From the NCBI RefSeq assembly GCF_026230105.1, contig NC_079485.1:27757572-27821571 (forward strand): a stretch of 64,000 nt of DNA, in the 5' to 3' direction. Numbering within the stretch: the stretch's first letter is position 1; the number at the start of each line of letters is the position of its first letter. The position numbers and the translations under genes were made by a program. The stretch is from Diorhabda sublineata (Eukaryota > Arthropoda > Insecta > Coleoptera > Chrysomelidae). Under the pieces are notes generated by a model. It saw only the letters and a program-made list of their open reading frames with translations, did no database searches and was not told the origin of the DNA. Below, one piece after another: positions 11,451 through 23,350 of the stretch.

Positions 11451-12422
11451 GATGGAAGTTGTCCTAAAGAAAATTGTTATTTGTAGTATAGAAGAAACTT
11501 TGGATTTTTCTCATTAGTGTCATTGCGATTTTACAGAGTCAATTGTTGACTAATTTAAATACAATAAAACATAGATGGATTTTTGCCAATAATATCCATT
11601 TTAAGGGTATATACCATGACTCTGGGACAGGAGTTTTAAGTATGCTGTAACGTAAATAAGAAATGTATAAAATGTATCAAATAATGCTTTATCATTCAAT
11701 GATATAGTGTCGCAAACGGTTTACGTGTATATATTATTAGTATTCTAATAAATTCAAATGAAAAATTCTATTATACAAAATAATTAACTGTAATTGATAG
11801 TTATTCACTCAATAAAAATTGAGCACCTGTAAAATATGTGGTATGGTGAATTAGAGAGAATAGAAACGGGGATGTTTCTAATCCAGACGTCAATGTCTAT
11901 TTAAATCTGTCATAGTCAAATATAAATTAGTCATTGATTGCCAAAAATATTTCATATTGTGTACCAAAGAATATTCCGAATCACTTCGAACGTCGATGAA
12001 AATACGCAAAAAATCAGTCAAACATATAATTTTAGACCTTTAAAATTACGAACCAGTTCACCGCATTTTGGTAGATTATTATTAGCTCAAGAGGTCGGGA
12101 TTTTAACATTTTTGATAAATTTTAATATCCCATAATCTGACATGGAATTATTATTTTTATTTATTTTGATATAATTATGTTTTCGAAAACCTGTAGCTAC
12201 TTTTGTAACTCCCTGGTAAAACTCCATTTACCTTGTGCTGGAATGTATTGTAACACACGTGTATTTTTGAAAGAAACATAGAATACTGCTTAAATTCTGT
12301 TGTTCGTGCTACAGAGATTTACTAAAAGATGGAGCTGGATACATAAATTAGAGTAGCAGGAAGTAGGTCGCTATTATTTAAATAAATATCAAATGTATGG
12401 GTGTAGATTTTTTTTAAATCAT
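11451..12422. other. intergenic stretch, nothing recognised
   Basis: AT-rich DNA between the LINE tail and the next TIR element. No coding block or repeat recognised. Confidence 0.55.
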
Positions 12423-12430
12423 TATGTAAT

Positions 12431-13267
12431 CAGTGGTGGATTCACTAGCAGGCTGAATAGGCTGTAGTCTAGTGCGGCAGATTTCAAAGTTCGGCAAATT
12501 GTGTCCAACAATTCTTTATTTCTATTCATAAAATTGAAAAAAATATATTATTCACCCTAAAGAATTGGACAAATTCGATGAAACACCTCATGAAGATATT
12601 GGGAAGGTTGCGAATGATTACATTAGAGCTAACGCGTTTCTAGTTATCTAAAATCCGCATTAGTAAAACGGCAAGAGGCCTTAACGGATTTAACTTGAAA
12701 TGTTCATTTTCTACAAATTGAGTGAAATGCTACAACCGATTCTAACAGAAAATATAGTTTCCTGGAAAAATTGTATATACAAGAAATGTTCTATAAACAG
12801 AATTAGTTCAAGAATGCGTACATTTTCAAAGCTACCTTTCACTTTTTACTTCATATTTCTCTGTGTACACCAGAGTAAAATTGTCCAGGTGAGAAAAGCT
12901 TTTCTTGCTTGAAAATATTGAAGAATTATTAAAACCAAGAAATAAATAATAATAATAAATAAAGTCAGAACTAATGAACAAGTTTTCGTACGACCATATA
13001 ATTAATGATTTTGTTATTAAACTGCGAGGGTAATGAAAAATATGTATCAGCGATTCTCGTTGTATAAGCTTTATTCTTAGTATATAAGTCTTGAATACTT
13101 TTAAAACATTCTTTACCTTACTAAAGTAGTACATGATTCACCATTGGTTAAAATAATGTCTTTTAACAGTTCTTTGCTGTGGAAAAAATCAATTATCCTA
13201 TATGAACCCTTGGTTTCCAAATTAGAATGTTGAAATTTGAATAATTATGAGCCAAAATCCACCACTG
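12431..13267. mobile_element. non-autonomous hAT-type element with CAGTGGTGGATT termini
   Basis: The left end reads CAGTGGTGGATT and the right end AATCCACCACTG, a perfect 12-base inverted repeat beginning with the CAGTGG typical of hAT elements. The 8-base flanks are TATGTAAT (12423-12430) and TGTTTAAT (13268-13275), matching at six of eight positions, which is what an aged hAT target duplication should look like. The 837-base interior has no intact transposase; a short open stretch near 12560-12640 is unassigned. The element could be an internally deleted derivative whose parent is not in this window. Confidence 0.75.
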
Positions 13268-13684
13268 TGTTTAATAGTGGCAAATGAAAAGTGATAACGG
13301 TATATATTGGTTACAATAACTTTTACTATTATTTATAAACTATGTTCAACTCAAACTCAAAATTTTAAGGAAACCTTAATCAAACTAATAAAGCGGTCAC
13401 AAAAATATGTCCTTGATCAATATTTTTCAGGCAATTTAGCTGGCGAGGAAAATATTAATACAATGAAAATAGCTCATAACATCACCCTTTTCTATATTTT
13501 AACATCACCCTTTTCTATATTTAATTCGTTTCAGGACCAGATGTATGATTTGGAAATATTCGTAAATATCAATATACTTTTATAAAGCTACTTCAAATTA
13601 AGAGCCCATCTTTAGAATACCTTTAATTTGCAGTATCGGTTAGAAATCTTGAATTAGAAATCGATAAATTTACGTATATAAATT
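13268..13684. other. intergenic spacer with a 22-base tandem duplication
   Basis: Between two hAT-type elements. The only feature is a back-to-back duplication of AACATCACCCTTTTCTATAT at about 13478-13521. Confidence 0.5.
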
Positions 13685-15042
13685 CAAGGGCGTCGCCAGC
13701 TTATGACTAAAGGGGGACAATGGGGTAATATTATGGAGGATAAAAAATGTGAACGCCTGGTACAGTCGAGAGTATGAAGCGTTACACTTCAGAAGTCTTT
13801 ACCTCGATGACGATTGTACTAAGAACGGTTCTAATATCAATATCAATGTATAAAACTTCACAAGCCCTCGACAGCACAATAACTAAATCAAGCTTTTAAA
13901 TGCAGTAATAATTATTTATTTTAACAAATATAATATTTAATTAAATAAAACCTGCGGGGATATTTTGCAAAACTTTCAACCAGTTTATCATTAAAATTAT
14001 TTAGGTTTTTATTTACTAGAGCTCTGTGTACATTCATCATGGCCAGACTATTAAGGCGATCTTCTGCCATGGTGCTTCTTAGCCATGTTTTTAGTCTTCT
14101 GAGGTTGCTGAAGGATCGCTCTACTGTACAGATCGAGCATGGTAAAGCGATCAAAATTTTTAATACTTTTTCCGTTTCGGGAAAGAAGGAATTTGTTTCT
14201 TTTAGGACTTCAACGACTTTTATATTTGTTAGATTAAGCCTATCGTGCCATAATTGCTGCCAAAGTTCGATTTCATTCTTTATGTTTGGTAAATCATAAA
14301 ACTTGGCAATAAATTCACAAGTTTGTTTCAAATTTTCAGTTGTCATCTTTTACATCTGCGCCGGGTGTAACTTGGATAATGCGAATGATGGCGTGTTTTC
14401 TTCAGCAAGCCGTACTTTAAGGGAGGTGATAATTGAATCCAAGTATGGTATTACTGAAGACCTCTTCCAGTATTCTGAAGGGCTTTCTGCTGGATGATTG
14501 CTTCTATGATGTCGTTTCCCCGTAATACGCGGCATTGATGTAATGTCCTCTCCAGTCCTATTTTCTCTGTAACAACTGCAGCTTCCTTTATAATTTCGTC
14601 TGTCACTTTTTCCGGATTTCCACGGTGGTTTTTAATTAGAAGTAAAATCCTTTTAACGTGTTCCGAGGCTTTTGACCACGTCCAAATCTACAGATTGGAC
14701 ACAAATTATACAAAACTATCGTGAATGCTGGTGAACGACTATCATAGAAAGAAAAGCAATGCACATACACATATTTTTACACTGTTTAACGGCCTTGCGT
14801 TTTTGCAAATCTGATATAGTCGTGATGAAAATGATGGCGATTTTAAAAAAGGATGTCAAAATCTTATTCTGAATATTTCAAACTTTCTACAATATACATT
14901 GAACCTTAATTTGTCATGCGATGCGGAATTTATTAATCTGTAAGGATGTCAATTGCTCGCACGGCCTTAGGACTTCGCTTCGCGGCTAGCTACATTTGAT
15001 CTCTAGGGGAGGAGCAACTGTCCCTCCTTGGCGACGTCCTTG
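13685..15042 (-). mobile_element. hAT element with ZMYM1/THAP0-like transposase remnant
   Basis: The termini are CAAGGGCGTCGCC at the left and, read from the other strand, CAAGGACGTCGCC at the right, a 13-base imperfect inverted repeat. On the minus strand, 14346-13921 encodes the hAT dimerisation domain: LIALPCSICTVERSFSNLRR followed by LKTWLRSTMAEDRLNSLAMM, which is the invariant C-terminal signature of hAT transposases and their domesticated relatives (ZMYM1, 52-kDa repressor type). Upstream, 14535-14350 matches the preceding conserved stretch (RITGKRHHRSNHPAES, IPYLDSIITSLKVRL), in another frame after a stop. The catalytic core and N-terminal zinc finger are deleted, as expected at about 1.36 kb total. 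The flanking 8-mers (TATAAATT, CTATTACT) do not match, so no target duplication is visible. Confidence 0.85.
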
Positions 15043-16658
15043 CTATTACTATTATTATACTTTAAAGTATTCCTACACTACAAAGTATTATTATACTCCA
15101 CTGTAGCTCAGTAAAAAACAGTTTAATCCACAAGTTATCGTTACTCTAAATTGTCTGTGTTTACTATTTCTGTCAGTTTTATTGTTTCAACTTCAGCCCC
15201 ATTAAGGTATCGTCTTCAATTATTTTTTATTTAATTATTATTAATGTGACTATAATGAACCATAAATATATTTATCTTATTTTATAATTATCATTGTATA
15301 AGATAGGAACTAATATATAAAGAAGCCTGTAAAACTAATACTGGGTTCATTAAATTTGATATTTGTCTAGTACGCCAGTCAGATTAGTGTAACCACTATG
15401 TATGTAGAGTAACTTTAAATTATTAAATCCTCAGTTTGCTAAATGAATTGTTTTTAAAATGCAAGTTGGCGAATTGAGTTACTTAATTCTATTGATGGAT
15501 GACTTAAATAAGATTATTCTTTGTACATTTGATGTCACCTGTATTTACAATTTTTTAATCAGAATGTATTTCCCGTGACGTTGATTGGTTCTGTATCTCT
15601 TTATAAAATATAGTATATTCAAGCAAACCGATACACACAAGAAATGATTTTTGTAAAATTCATCAAAAATATTCTGTTAATCATCATAATTATTATAAAA
15701 CGTAGCGAACGCTCAAATGAAAACACCGTTGAAAATAGTCGATTTACGTGCACCGACGATTCCATTCGGGTTTAAAAGTGAAAAGGTAAAGAAATGCTTT
15801 GTGATCCGTATAGTTTGGGTGTGCTCCATTTAGGTCATACAGAGCAAGTAAAGTACGCGGACAATGACCAAGCGCTGTAATAACAGGTTTGCTCTAGTGC
15901 GGGTGGATGCTGATGCTGCATAACTATGGACCTCGGTAAAATGAAATGCGCCTGCCGCGCTTTCTTATAGTGATGGGAATAACATGGTTTGTTGATAATA
16001 GTTATTTTGGTTACACCAATAAATATAACTTTTTCAAATTTGTTTCTAAAATAAATACTATTTTTTTATGAAAAATTGTTACCAATGTTTTAAAATGATT
16101 ATTAAGTAATTTATTACAAAATGTACTATACTATGAAAATACAGTCGTTTCTTATCATAAAAACTGAGTTTACGTGTCAAAATTTACCGCTAGAAATATT
16201 TCTTCAGATGACTAAAACTATTTATGTCAGTAGCAAAAAATAAGTATGATAAAATATCTTTTTAATACTTCGAAATAATTTTTCAATCGTTTATTGAAAT
16301 TTATTTCACTTCTACCTTCGTAACTGGTAACAATCATTTTTGTTTTTTAACTAACAATGATAGAGGTATTTGAATATTGTCTTCTAAATATCATCAAATG
16401 AAGTATTTAACAGCTGAAGTTTGTATATGTTTTTAGTTATTACCTTTACTACAAAATGAAAAATACTGCACACTCCACATTATACAGAGTGAGTTTTATG
16501 TATGGAACGTCTCAATCTCGGAAACGGCTTGTACGATTTTTAAAAAGTTTTGTGTACATGGGGCATCTACATTGTTGTCAGATTTATTCTTTTTTCCGGA
16601 AAAATTGTGAACTTTGTTATTTAAAATAGATTAGAGATTCGGACTTCCTTACTCATCT
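15043..16658. other. intergenic stretch, nothing recognised
   Basis: AT-rich with a slightly GC-richer patch near 15830-15970. A TACAGAGTG sequence near 16493 resembles the ends of CAGGGTG-type elements elsewhere in the window but has no partner nearby. Confidence 0.5.
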
Positions 16659-16895
16659 TTGAATTCGAAGCACGCTTCTTCAATTTCAGGAAGGTCGTTG
16701 CACGGCTGTCCACTTAGGAACGCGGAGCATGACCTTTACCTACCTACTTCACGTTCAAAATTAGTTAAGGACTCAATATTTTACAATGCAAAAAAAATGC
16801 ACAATCACTTGCCAATTGTAATCAAATTGATATCAACTTTTCCAGCTTTTCGCAATAATTTGAGGGCATATTTAGTGGAAAGTGCCTTCTAATCG
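16659..16895 (+). pseudogene. LINE ORF2 C-terminal fragment
   Basis: A 77-residue open frame contains HDLYLPTSRSKLVKDSIFYN and MHNHLPIVIKLISTFPAFRN. This matches the extreme C-terminus of CR1/Jockey-type LINE ORF2 proteins, where a DLYLP-x-R-x2-L block is followed by a YNxLP and a final FKxxLxxYL helix. The frame ends naturally at a TAA after YLVESAF. Everything upstream of the fragment is missing or too decayed to read. Confidence 0.6.
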
Positions 16896-17433
16896 TAAAT
16901 GACGTCTATTCTAATAATAATTTTGTTGCTCAATGTGGTTTACTTCTGTATATTGAAATTTTATTGTATTTGTATCTTTTTTTAGTTATTTTTATGTTTA
17001 TTTTTCAGTTTTCACAAGCTTTTGTCTACAAATTGTAACAATTTTTTTGAAAATAGAGCATTTATCTCTTTCATATGTCATACTATTGTGGAGCATTATT
17101 TTACGCAACCATCAGGTGTCGTTTTTGTCGCGCACCCTATCAATAACTTGATTACGAGAAATGTACTTGTGAATTGGTCATGCGATTTCAACAACTCTCG
17201 ATTGTTTCCTTTGGGGCCATGTGAAGTCACCTGTTAAGTCTGATAAAACAGCAATAATTGACGTTTTGGTGGCCAATACATACAATAATTAGTGTTATTT
17301 GGGATTTACGAAACAGTGACTCAGAATTAGATTTCCCCGAAATCGTTTTGATTTTCCTCGACGATATACAAGGATATATTGAAAAATTCTTAGCCTACTA
17401 TAGAACCAAACAAAATTTCAATGTCAAAATATT

Positions 17434-18286
17434 TTATATCTCAACATATTCTCCTCTTAATTGGATACATTTATTACAGCGAACCTGCAACGTCTCTAGA
17501 TCTTTCAAAAAATGTTTCTTGTTGCTCTGCAAACCAGTTATTATTCTACCCTTATTCAAAAAATCGATCATGATTACTCCGTGGTAATCCCAAAAAACTG
17601 AAGCAAGAACCTGAAGATTTTTGGACACAAATCTTCTTAAGTCTTTGAGAACCAGAATGTCGCCATTCTATCGATTGTTGCTTTGTTTCTGGATCGTAGA
17701 AATATACCCAAGTCTCATCCATAGTAACAATTCGGTTTAAGAAGTCTACATCGTTTTCAAATCGAGTACAGATCCAAATTGACGTGAATTATATGATGAA
17801 CGCGTTCGTATGGAATATTCAGTGCTTCAGATATCCGTTTTAGCCCAATTCGACGGTCTGATAAAATCATGTCATGAACTGCATCGATATTTTCGGGGAC
17901 TGACACAGAAACTGGCCCTTCCGATGGATCATCATTTTCAATGGAAAATTAACTTCTTTTGAAGCTTGCAGTCCAATTTTTCATGCTCGCATACGAAGGA
18001 CATTGATTACCAAGGGTATTAAGCATAACTTCGTAAATCTGCTTACCTCTTAACCCTTTCCAATACAGGTACATGATGATGGCTCCATACTTCAATTTTT
18101 CGATTTTCACAATTTCGGTAGACATCTTTTTTCTTTTAATTTGTTGCGTAACTCTGGTTTACTTTTTTGACGTCAAACTTTACACTGACACTTCTAATAA
18201 GTTATTGTTCGTTGCTAAAGTAACGCAATATTTTGTTTGTGCGTGGAACTGGTCTAAGCTAACTAGATATCAATACATCCTCGTAT
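17434..18286 (-). mobile_element. mariner element, internally deleted
   Basis: Minus-strand pieces match a mariner transposase in order. The start near 18126 (MSTEIVKIEKLKYGAIIMYLY, then YEVMLNTLGNQCPSYA) is the helix-turn-helix region; near 17760-17640 lies FLNRIVTMDETWVYFYDPE, holding the first catalytic Asp, then KQQSIEWRHSGS; 17628-17434 gives VLASVFWDYHGVIMIDFLNK, RIITG, then directly LETLQVRCNKCIQLRGEYVE. The last join shows an internal deletion removing the segment with the second and third catalytic Asp (the family's HDNARPH and YSPDLAP). At the right, CGAGGATGTATTGATATC read from the minus strand beside TA is a plausible terminal repeat; the matching left end was not found. Multiple stops and frameshifts are present. 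Confidence 0.8.
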
Positions 18287-19372
18287 TAACATTTCGTTTC
18301 TTGTATTCATAAGCTGTATAAAAATTATTAGTTAAGTTGTTACTATTTCAAATATTTGTATTGAGTTCAGTATATACGTACGTACGGTTTGGTTTTAAAT
18401 TTGCTTGCCAATTTTACTATAAATATTTTGAGATTTGATTTTTTTGTCATTAACTAGGTAGTCTAGTAAATGTAACTATATTTCAAATAATGGATCATGG
18501 AAAAACCGTTCCTGAACATTTTATAAACATGAATACACCTCTACTTTCTTGTGTCCGAGGAATTGCGACGGACGGACGCTACAATGCTGCGCTTCGAAAC
18601 TATTTTTTCTTGTAATTATATACAGGGTTAAAAATATTTGAACCCACTAGCAAGTTGTTATTTTAAGATGAATTTAATAATATTATAGTTTCTTTATGTA
18701 TTCATGGGGTTTTTAACAAATTACTGACAGTATAATTATTAATATGACTTTTTGTTAAAATCGCGTGATATTTTTAGTCTTTCAAAGCTTGTGTGAAATG
18801 GTTCATCATTGATATGGTGATTTTTCTTATTTCCTTTTTCGAAATTGTAATTGAGATTATTAAAAATTTAAAAATTAATAGATCGTATACTGCAAATGGA
18901 AACAATAGAAAATTGTGTGATATTTGAGTGTTGAAAAATCTTGTCAGATAAAATCAACGATTTAACATTGAAATAGTAAATTTTCTTTATTAGAGTTCGT
19001 TAAGGAGCACGAATCTTTCTTCAATGTCTGCCTTTGAATCTAAAGTAATAAGTTTTATGGACAATATGTGATTCTGATAGGTGATCAGATATAATAAAGA
19101 TTAGATAAGCACTGAATGTCTATTAAGCATCAAATTGAATTATTTCTTTTGACAAACTATAAAATCCTTTGTTAAATAAGAACTATATATCTTGTAAAGA
19201 ATGCTTATCACTCATTTATGATAATGGTAACATTTTTATTAAATATTGACAAAGTATAGAAATAGAAAAGAGATAGTAGTGGTAGTGCGTTGGGTATCTA
19301 GATATTTTGTCTATGCACGTCCCAAAACATGTTTCCGTCACTATTATAGTATTTGTGCAATAGCGGTATGAA
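18287..19372. other. intergenic stretch, nothing recognised
   Basis: AT-rich. A lone TACAGGGTT near 18621 looks like a CAGGGTG-type element end without a partner. Confidence 0.5.
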
Positions 19373-19684
19373 ATGAACGTGTTTTTCTCTCGTGACGAAA
19401 AACAGGAGCAACGTATCAATCTCAAATTTCTCCGACTGAGTGCTATATTTTGTTGCAAGAGGCCTATGGAGGCAATTCTCTATCTCGTGCGCGTGTTTTT
19501 GAGTGGTGTAAGCGCTTTAGAGAGGACCGAGAGAGCACTAAAGATGACCAGCGCCCAGGTCACCCTGTGACTGTTTCAATTCCGGAAACAGTGACCAAAA
19601 TCAACCAAAACGTACGTGCAGATCGTCAAATGAGCATCCGGATAATTGTCGAGGCTATAAACACCGATAAAGAGATATTACCTA
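19373..19684 (+). pseudogene. mariner transposase N-terminal fragment
   Basis: Two overlapping frames give EKQEQRINLKFL, then LQEAYGGNSLSRARVFEWCK, FREDRESTKDDQRPGHP and IPETVTKINQNVRADRQMSI. This is the bipartite helix-turn-helix DNA-binding region of a mariner subfamily distinct from the other mariners here. The reading frame is intact from about 19450 but stops abruptly in NTDKEI, where unrelated repeat DNA (19685 onward) begins, so the catalytic half has been lost or displaced. Confidence 0.75.
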
Positions 19685-20126
19685 TATTTTTTCATATGAA
19701 TTCGCCGTAAAAACGAAGATTATTTCAAAAAATTCATCGAAATCGGATCATTTTTCGATTTTCTAGAGCGTTTATGATAACATTTAAAATCAGAAAACCA
19801 TATAAAATCTTTAAGTGAGATAAAAAATGGATAAACAAACATCAATTTTTTTTCTAAAATATTTTGTGAAGATTAACAAAAAAAATATATGAACTGCGTT
19901 TGATGCTTTGTAAAAAAGTTATGAACGATTATATATGAAGAAGTGCGTTTATGATCACATTTAAAGTCATAAAACTATATGAAAACTCCAGGTGAGATAT
20001 TTCCCATATTTCTTTTCATAAATCCACCGTAAAAACGAAGATTTAAAAGAAAATTCATCGAAATCGGATGATTTTTCGATTTTCTAGAGCCAAGAAACGA
20101 GGGGACCGCGAAAGTATAAAATTACC
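19685..20126. mobile_element. partial copy of the GGTAATTT-ended MITE
   Basis: The right end, read from the minus strand, starts GGTAATTTTATACTTTCGCG and continues with CTAGAAAATCGAAAAATCATCC and CGATTTCGATGAATTTTC, matching for more than 200 bases the left arm of the complete element at 58272-58953. Part of the unit (the ATCGAAATCGGAT to TTCTAGAGCGTTTATGAT segment) is present twice in direct orientation (about 19715-19780 and 20050-20095), so this copy carries an internal partial duplication. Its left end abuts a truncated mariner gene. Confidence 0.7.
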
Positions 20127-20409
20127 AAATAAATAATTTACATGAGGTTGTTTTTAAACGTTATCACATAACATACACTGTATAATTTAAAAAACAAATT
20201 GTCCCAGCGTTGAAAACTAAAGAAGGGAGGGCCTGATTATTGATCATTTTTAGGGGCGAATTATTTTTTTAAATGATAAAAGTAATAATTTCCTAGATAA
20301 TTTTAATATATTCAACCCCAAAATTCAATTCACAATAGAAATAGAAAACAATAACTGAATCGACAATAAACAAAAACAAATAACAATAAAGAAATATTGA
20401 GGTATGATT

Positions 20410-20826
20410 ATCTATGAGCGTTTTCGCAAAGACAATGTGGCATTCTTTCTATCAAACGTCAATTTGAATATTGATTTTTGAAATCCATGAATTTAATGTT
20501 TTTTAAATGAAATAACAAAATATGAAATCGCCGCAAATCTAGACGATGAATACATAAGTATTCGAAAGAAATATTAAAGTTAGTACTCTTTGGTATTTAA
20601 TATTCCCACCACGAAAACGCTTCTATATCAACGACACTTTGAATATTGAATTTTGAATCATATGGATACAAAACTTTTACAAGAATTTATACAACTTGAA
20701 GCCACCACAAATCTCAATTAATTATTTCTCAGACGATGAATATATAAGTATTCGAAAGCTCGGAAAATATATTAAAGTTAGACACCTTGATGTTTCATTG
20801 CCACGTTCCCAATAAGAAAACAAAGG
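20410..20826. repeat. two tandem units of a dispersed repeat next to (TA)n
   Basis: Two units of roughly 200 bases each (about 20430-20620 and 20625-20825) share CAATTTGAATATTGA-like starts and end with CGATGAATAYATAAGTATTCGAAAG, AATATTAAAGTTAG and a CCCA-rich tail. The same unit occurs inverted at 63575-63780 and as a fragment at 48310-48365. The GATGA, short stem and CGAAAG arrangement resembles Penelope-like terminal sequences. The second unit runs straight into a (TA)n array. Confidence 0.6.
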
Positions 20827-20832
20827 TATATA

Positions 20833-20900
<68 letters not shown>
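20827..20900. repeat. (TA)n microsatellite
   Basis: Nearly uninterrupted TA dinucleotides with one TG change at the start. Confidence 0.95.
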
Positions 20901-20901
<1 letters not shown>

Positions 20902-21102
20902 CATAATATCTATTATTTCGAATTTCCCGATTCGAAATGTTAGCTTACCGTTCTTGAAAGGTGAAAACAACTACTTTCCAGGTTAATACCAAGCTCGCAA
21001 TTATAAGGAGAGGGTTGTAACCACTGACTAGTTTAGACGCTGCTGCGTCTCTTCAGAATGGCGTAACGACCTCTCGTTCGGAGTTTCTAATCCGAATTGA
21101 AG

Positions 21103-21125
21103 ACACACACACACACACACACACA
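21103..21125. repeat. (AC)n microsatellite
   Basis: Perfect AC dinucleotide run of 23 bases. Confidence 0.95.
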
Positions 21126-21930
21126 GGTTTTATATTAATGACGACATTTTTAACAAATCAGATATCTAATGTTAAGTAAAATCCTATGAAATAGTTTTTA
21201 TGTAAAATGGTTGAGTGCACTTTGTACAGAAATGTTATATTAAATCGCGATAAATGTATACTTTTGAAACACTTAACATGATTGATGTTGAGAATACATT
21301 ATCTTCCCAAGCCCATAGTAAAAAACCGTACGGTTGTCATCTGTCTGTTAAAATAAAATGTAGTTGTCACATTTTTAAAGCAAAGTTCACAAAATCAAAC
21401 AATCTACATCAACCATGTCACTTATATATTCAATGAGTGTACCGAAACGAAGAAAAAACGGATACTAAATTAGAAAAGTCTAAGCGAGATATCAGCCGGG
21501 AGTAAAGTATTTTTCAATTAATTTAAATTGCCACATATGATAGTTTCATGACGATTGAATTTGTTTTTAAATAGCCTTATTAACATTTTCTGTTATTTGA
21601 TAATAAATTTCTTATTAGACTTCCTTAGGAAAACATATAGTTCGAAGAAATGAAATAATTTATGAAATATGATTCAATGTGGAAGACAGTGCCAACCTTG
21701 CAGTAAAATAGTGATAATAATTACAGTTTTGGCATAAATATCAAAAAAAAAAGAAAAATTCATAGCTTTTGAGAGTTTAAGACATGGTGTATCGTTTTCA
21801 GAGACTTGAGGTAAGCTGACATCTATTAACATGACCTACCTATTCATACTAAATTTTCCCACCAATGAACTTCTTTTCGCAAAAAACAATTCGAGCGTAA
21901 AAAAACAACTTCATTGGGAAATTTCACATT
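21126..21930. other. intergenic stretch, nothing recognised
   Basis: AT-rich DNA with no readable domain or repeat structure. Confidence 0.5.
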
Positions 21931-21934
21931 CATT

Positions 21935-22180
21935 CTAACTACTAAACTGTAGAGTGGGCTTTAAGGAATAGGCCCTTTTGTTCCTTTTTGAACTATTCTC
22001 GCATTGAATCTCAATGCTTTTAGATATATCCAACAATCCATTGCTCAATAATTTTGAATTATTTATATCTAATCCATGATTATGACTGACAGTGTGCTTG
22101 GCAATACTCGATTTTTTGGTATGTCCATATTTTAAATGAGCTATGTGCTCTTTAATCCGGACATTAAGAAACAACTTGCA
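21935..22180 (-). pseudogene. Penelope-like retroelement, GIY-YIG endonuclease remnant
   Basis: A 79-residue minus-strand frame reads NVRIKEHIAHLKYGHTKKSS, then IAKHTVSHNHGLDINNSKLL and SKSIEIQCENSSKRNKRAYS. This is the region of Penelope-like GIY-YIG endonucleases following the catalytic GIY-YIG and Arg, where the family has R-x2-EH, a short linker, SA-x-H-x6-H and E-(S/A)IEI near the end. The catalytic GIY and YIG segment is missing upstream. Penelope-like elements use this nuclease to prime reverse transcription at the target. Confidence 0.65.
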
Positions 22181-22199
22181 TGGAAATCCATAATACTAT

Positions 22200-23040
22200 T
22201 TTTTATTAAAAAAACAAATTGGTGGTATAGGAAGACTACTCAAATAATAAAAGTATTCAATTTCGTTAGAGAAGGCTTCCAGGACAAAAACAAGTGACTC
22301 ATGGTCGCAATCGATGTTCAAACAGCATTTGACTCCGAATGGATCGAGGATTTAATTTATAAACTGATAAATTTTAATATGCCTAACTATTTAATAAACA
22401 TTCTACATTCCTAAGTAATAAATGAAAATTTTACGTCAAAAATAACGAAAACATGGCGGGACCATACCTCGTCAATGCTGGAGTACCGGAAGGGTCAGTT
22501 TAATCCCTTTGTTGTATTCCCTTTTTACATATGACCTACCCACTTCACAACAGATCCTATGTACGCTGAAGACACTTGTTTTGTAGCATAGGCAAAACAT
22601 ACCGATCATGCATTGAAAAATATCCAAATACACTTAAACACCAGATTTTACCATACTTCAAAAACAATAAACTATCAATAGATGCCTCAAAAACAGAGTG
22701 CCTGTATTTAGAAAAAACAGCTCGTGTCCATTGCAGCTTTACATTAACCGTCCAATACCTAGGGTACATTGTGCAAGGAATATAAACAAAATTTTACCAT
22801 ACAAACAAATATTAAGACCAATTTTAACATACGCAGCCCCAGTCTATTACACAGGTACCAAACATAATTTCTACTCCCTGCAGGTGGTACAAAACAACTG
22901 CCTCCGTATGGTGATTAAAAACTTATGCTGTCCACAACTTCCAAGAACCTCATGGTTATATGACATAGCCTACATATAAACACTGTCAAAGAACAGAAAT
23001 CTCAACAAACTTCTGCAATTATTGTTTGCAAAAAGATCTT
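22200..23040 (+). pseudogene. Jockey-like LINE reverse transcriptase remnant
   Basis: Plus-strand fragments in shifting frames follow the order of a Jockey-clade RT: VAIDVQTAFDSEWIEDLIYK and LINFNMPNYLINILHS (fingers/palm, where the family has DVAKAFDRVWH-x-GLI-KL), a degraded LNAGVPEGS-like stretch near 22480, PMYAEDTCF near 22556 in place of YADDT, KHTDHALKNIQIHLN, LQLYINRPIPRVH, and KQILRPILTYAAPVYYTGTK near 22805. The catalytic YADD now reads YAED, and there are many stops. The gene begins inside the RT and ends before its normal C-terminus. Confidence 0.8.
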
Positions 23041-23350
23041 CGTGAAAAACTCAAAGCCGCAAATCGAGTATCCACAACTGTGGGCTTAGGATTCTGGATG
23101 GTTCGCTAATCCCATAGTTTGGTTGTGAAATTCCAAATTTAATACCAAAATCACAAACAAATACGAAGCAACGTCAGCCATGTTGCTTTCTCGAAAACTA
23201 CAACCCTGATCGATTTTTGAAACCCTGTTTTTAGTTGCTTCTTAGGCATAGATTCTGAAAGTCACAACTATATACCGGATGTTGTACAGGCATTGAATTT
23301 TTGGATAATGCCTCGCATGCAAGGAGCCTCAACAACACTCCTAGACATAC

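Noticed and set aside
14039..14299. 86-residue plus frame overlapping the hAT element
   Set aside because: Antisense of the hAT dimerisation domain.
20722..20970. 82-residue minus frame with (Tyr-Ile) repeats
   Set aside because: Translation of the (TA)n microsatellite.
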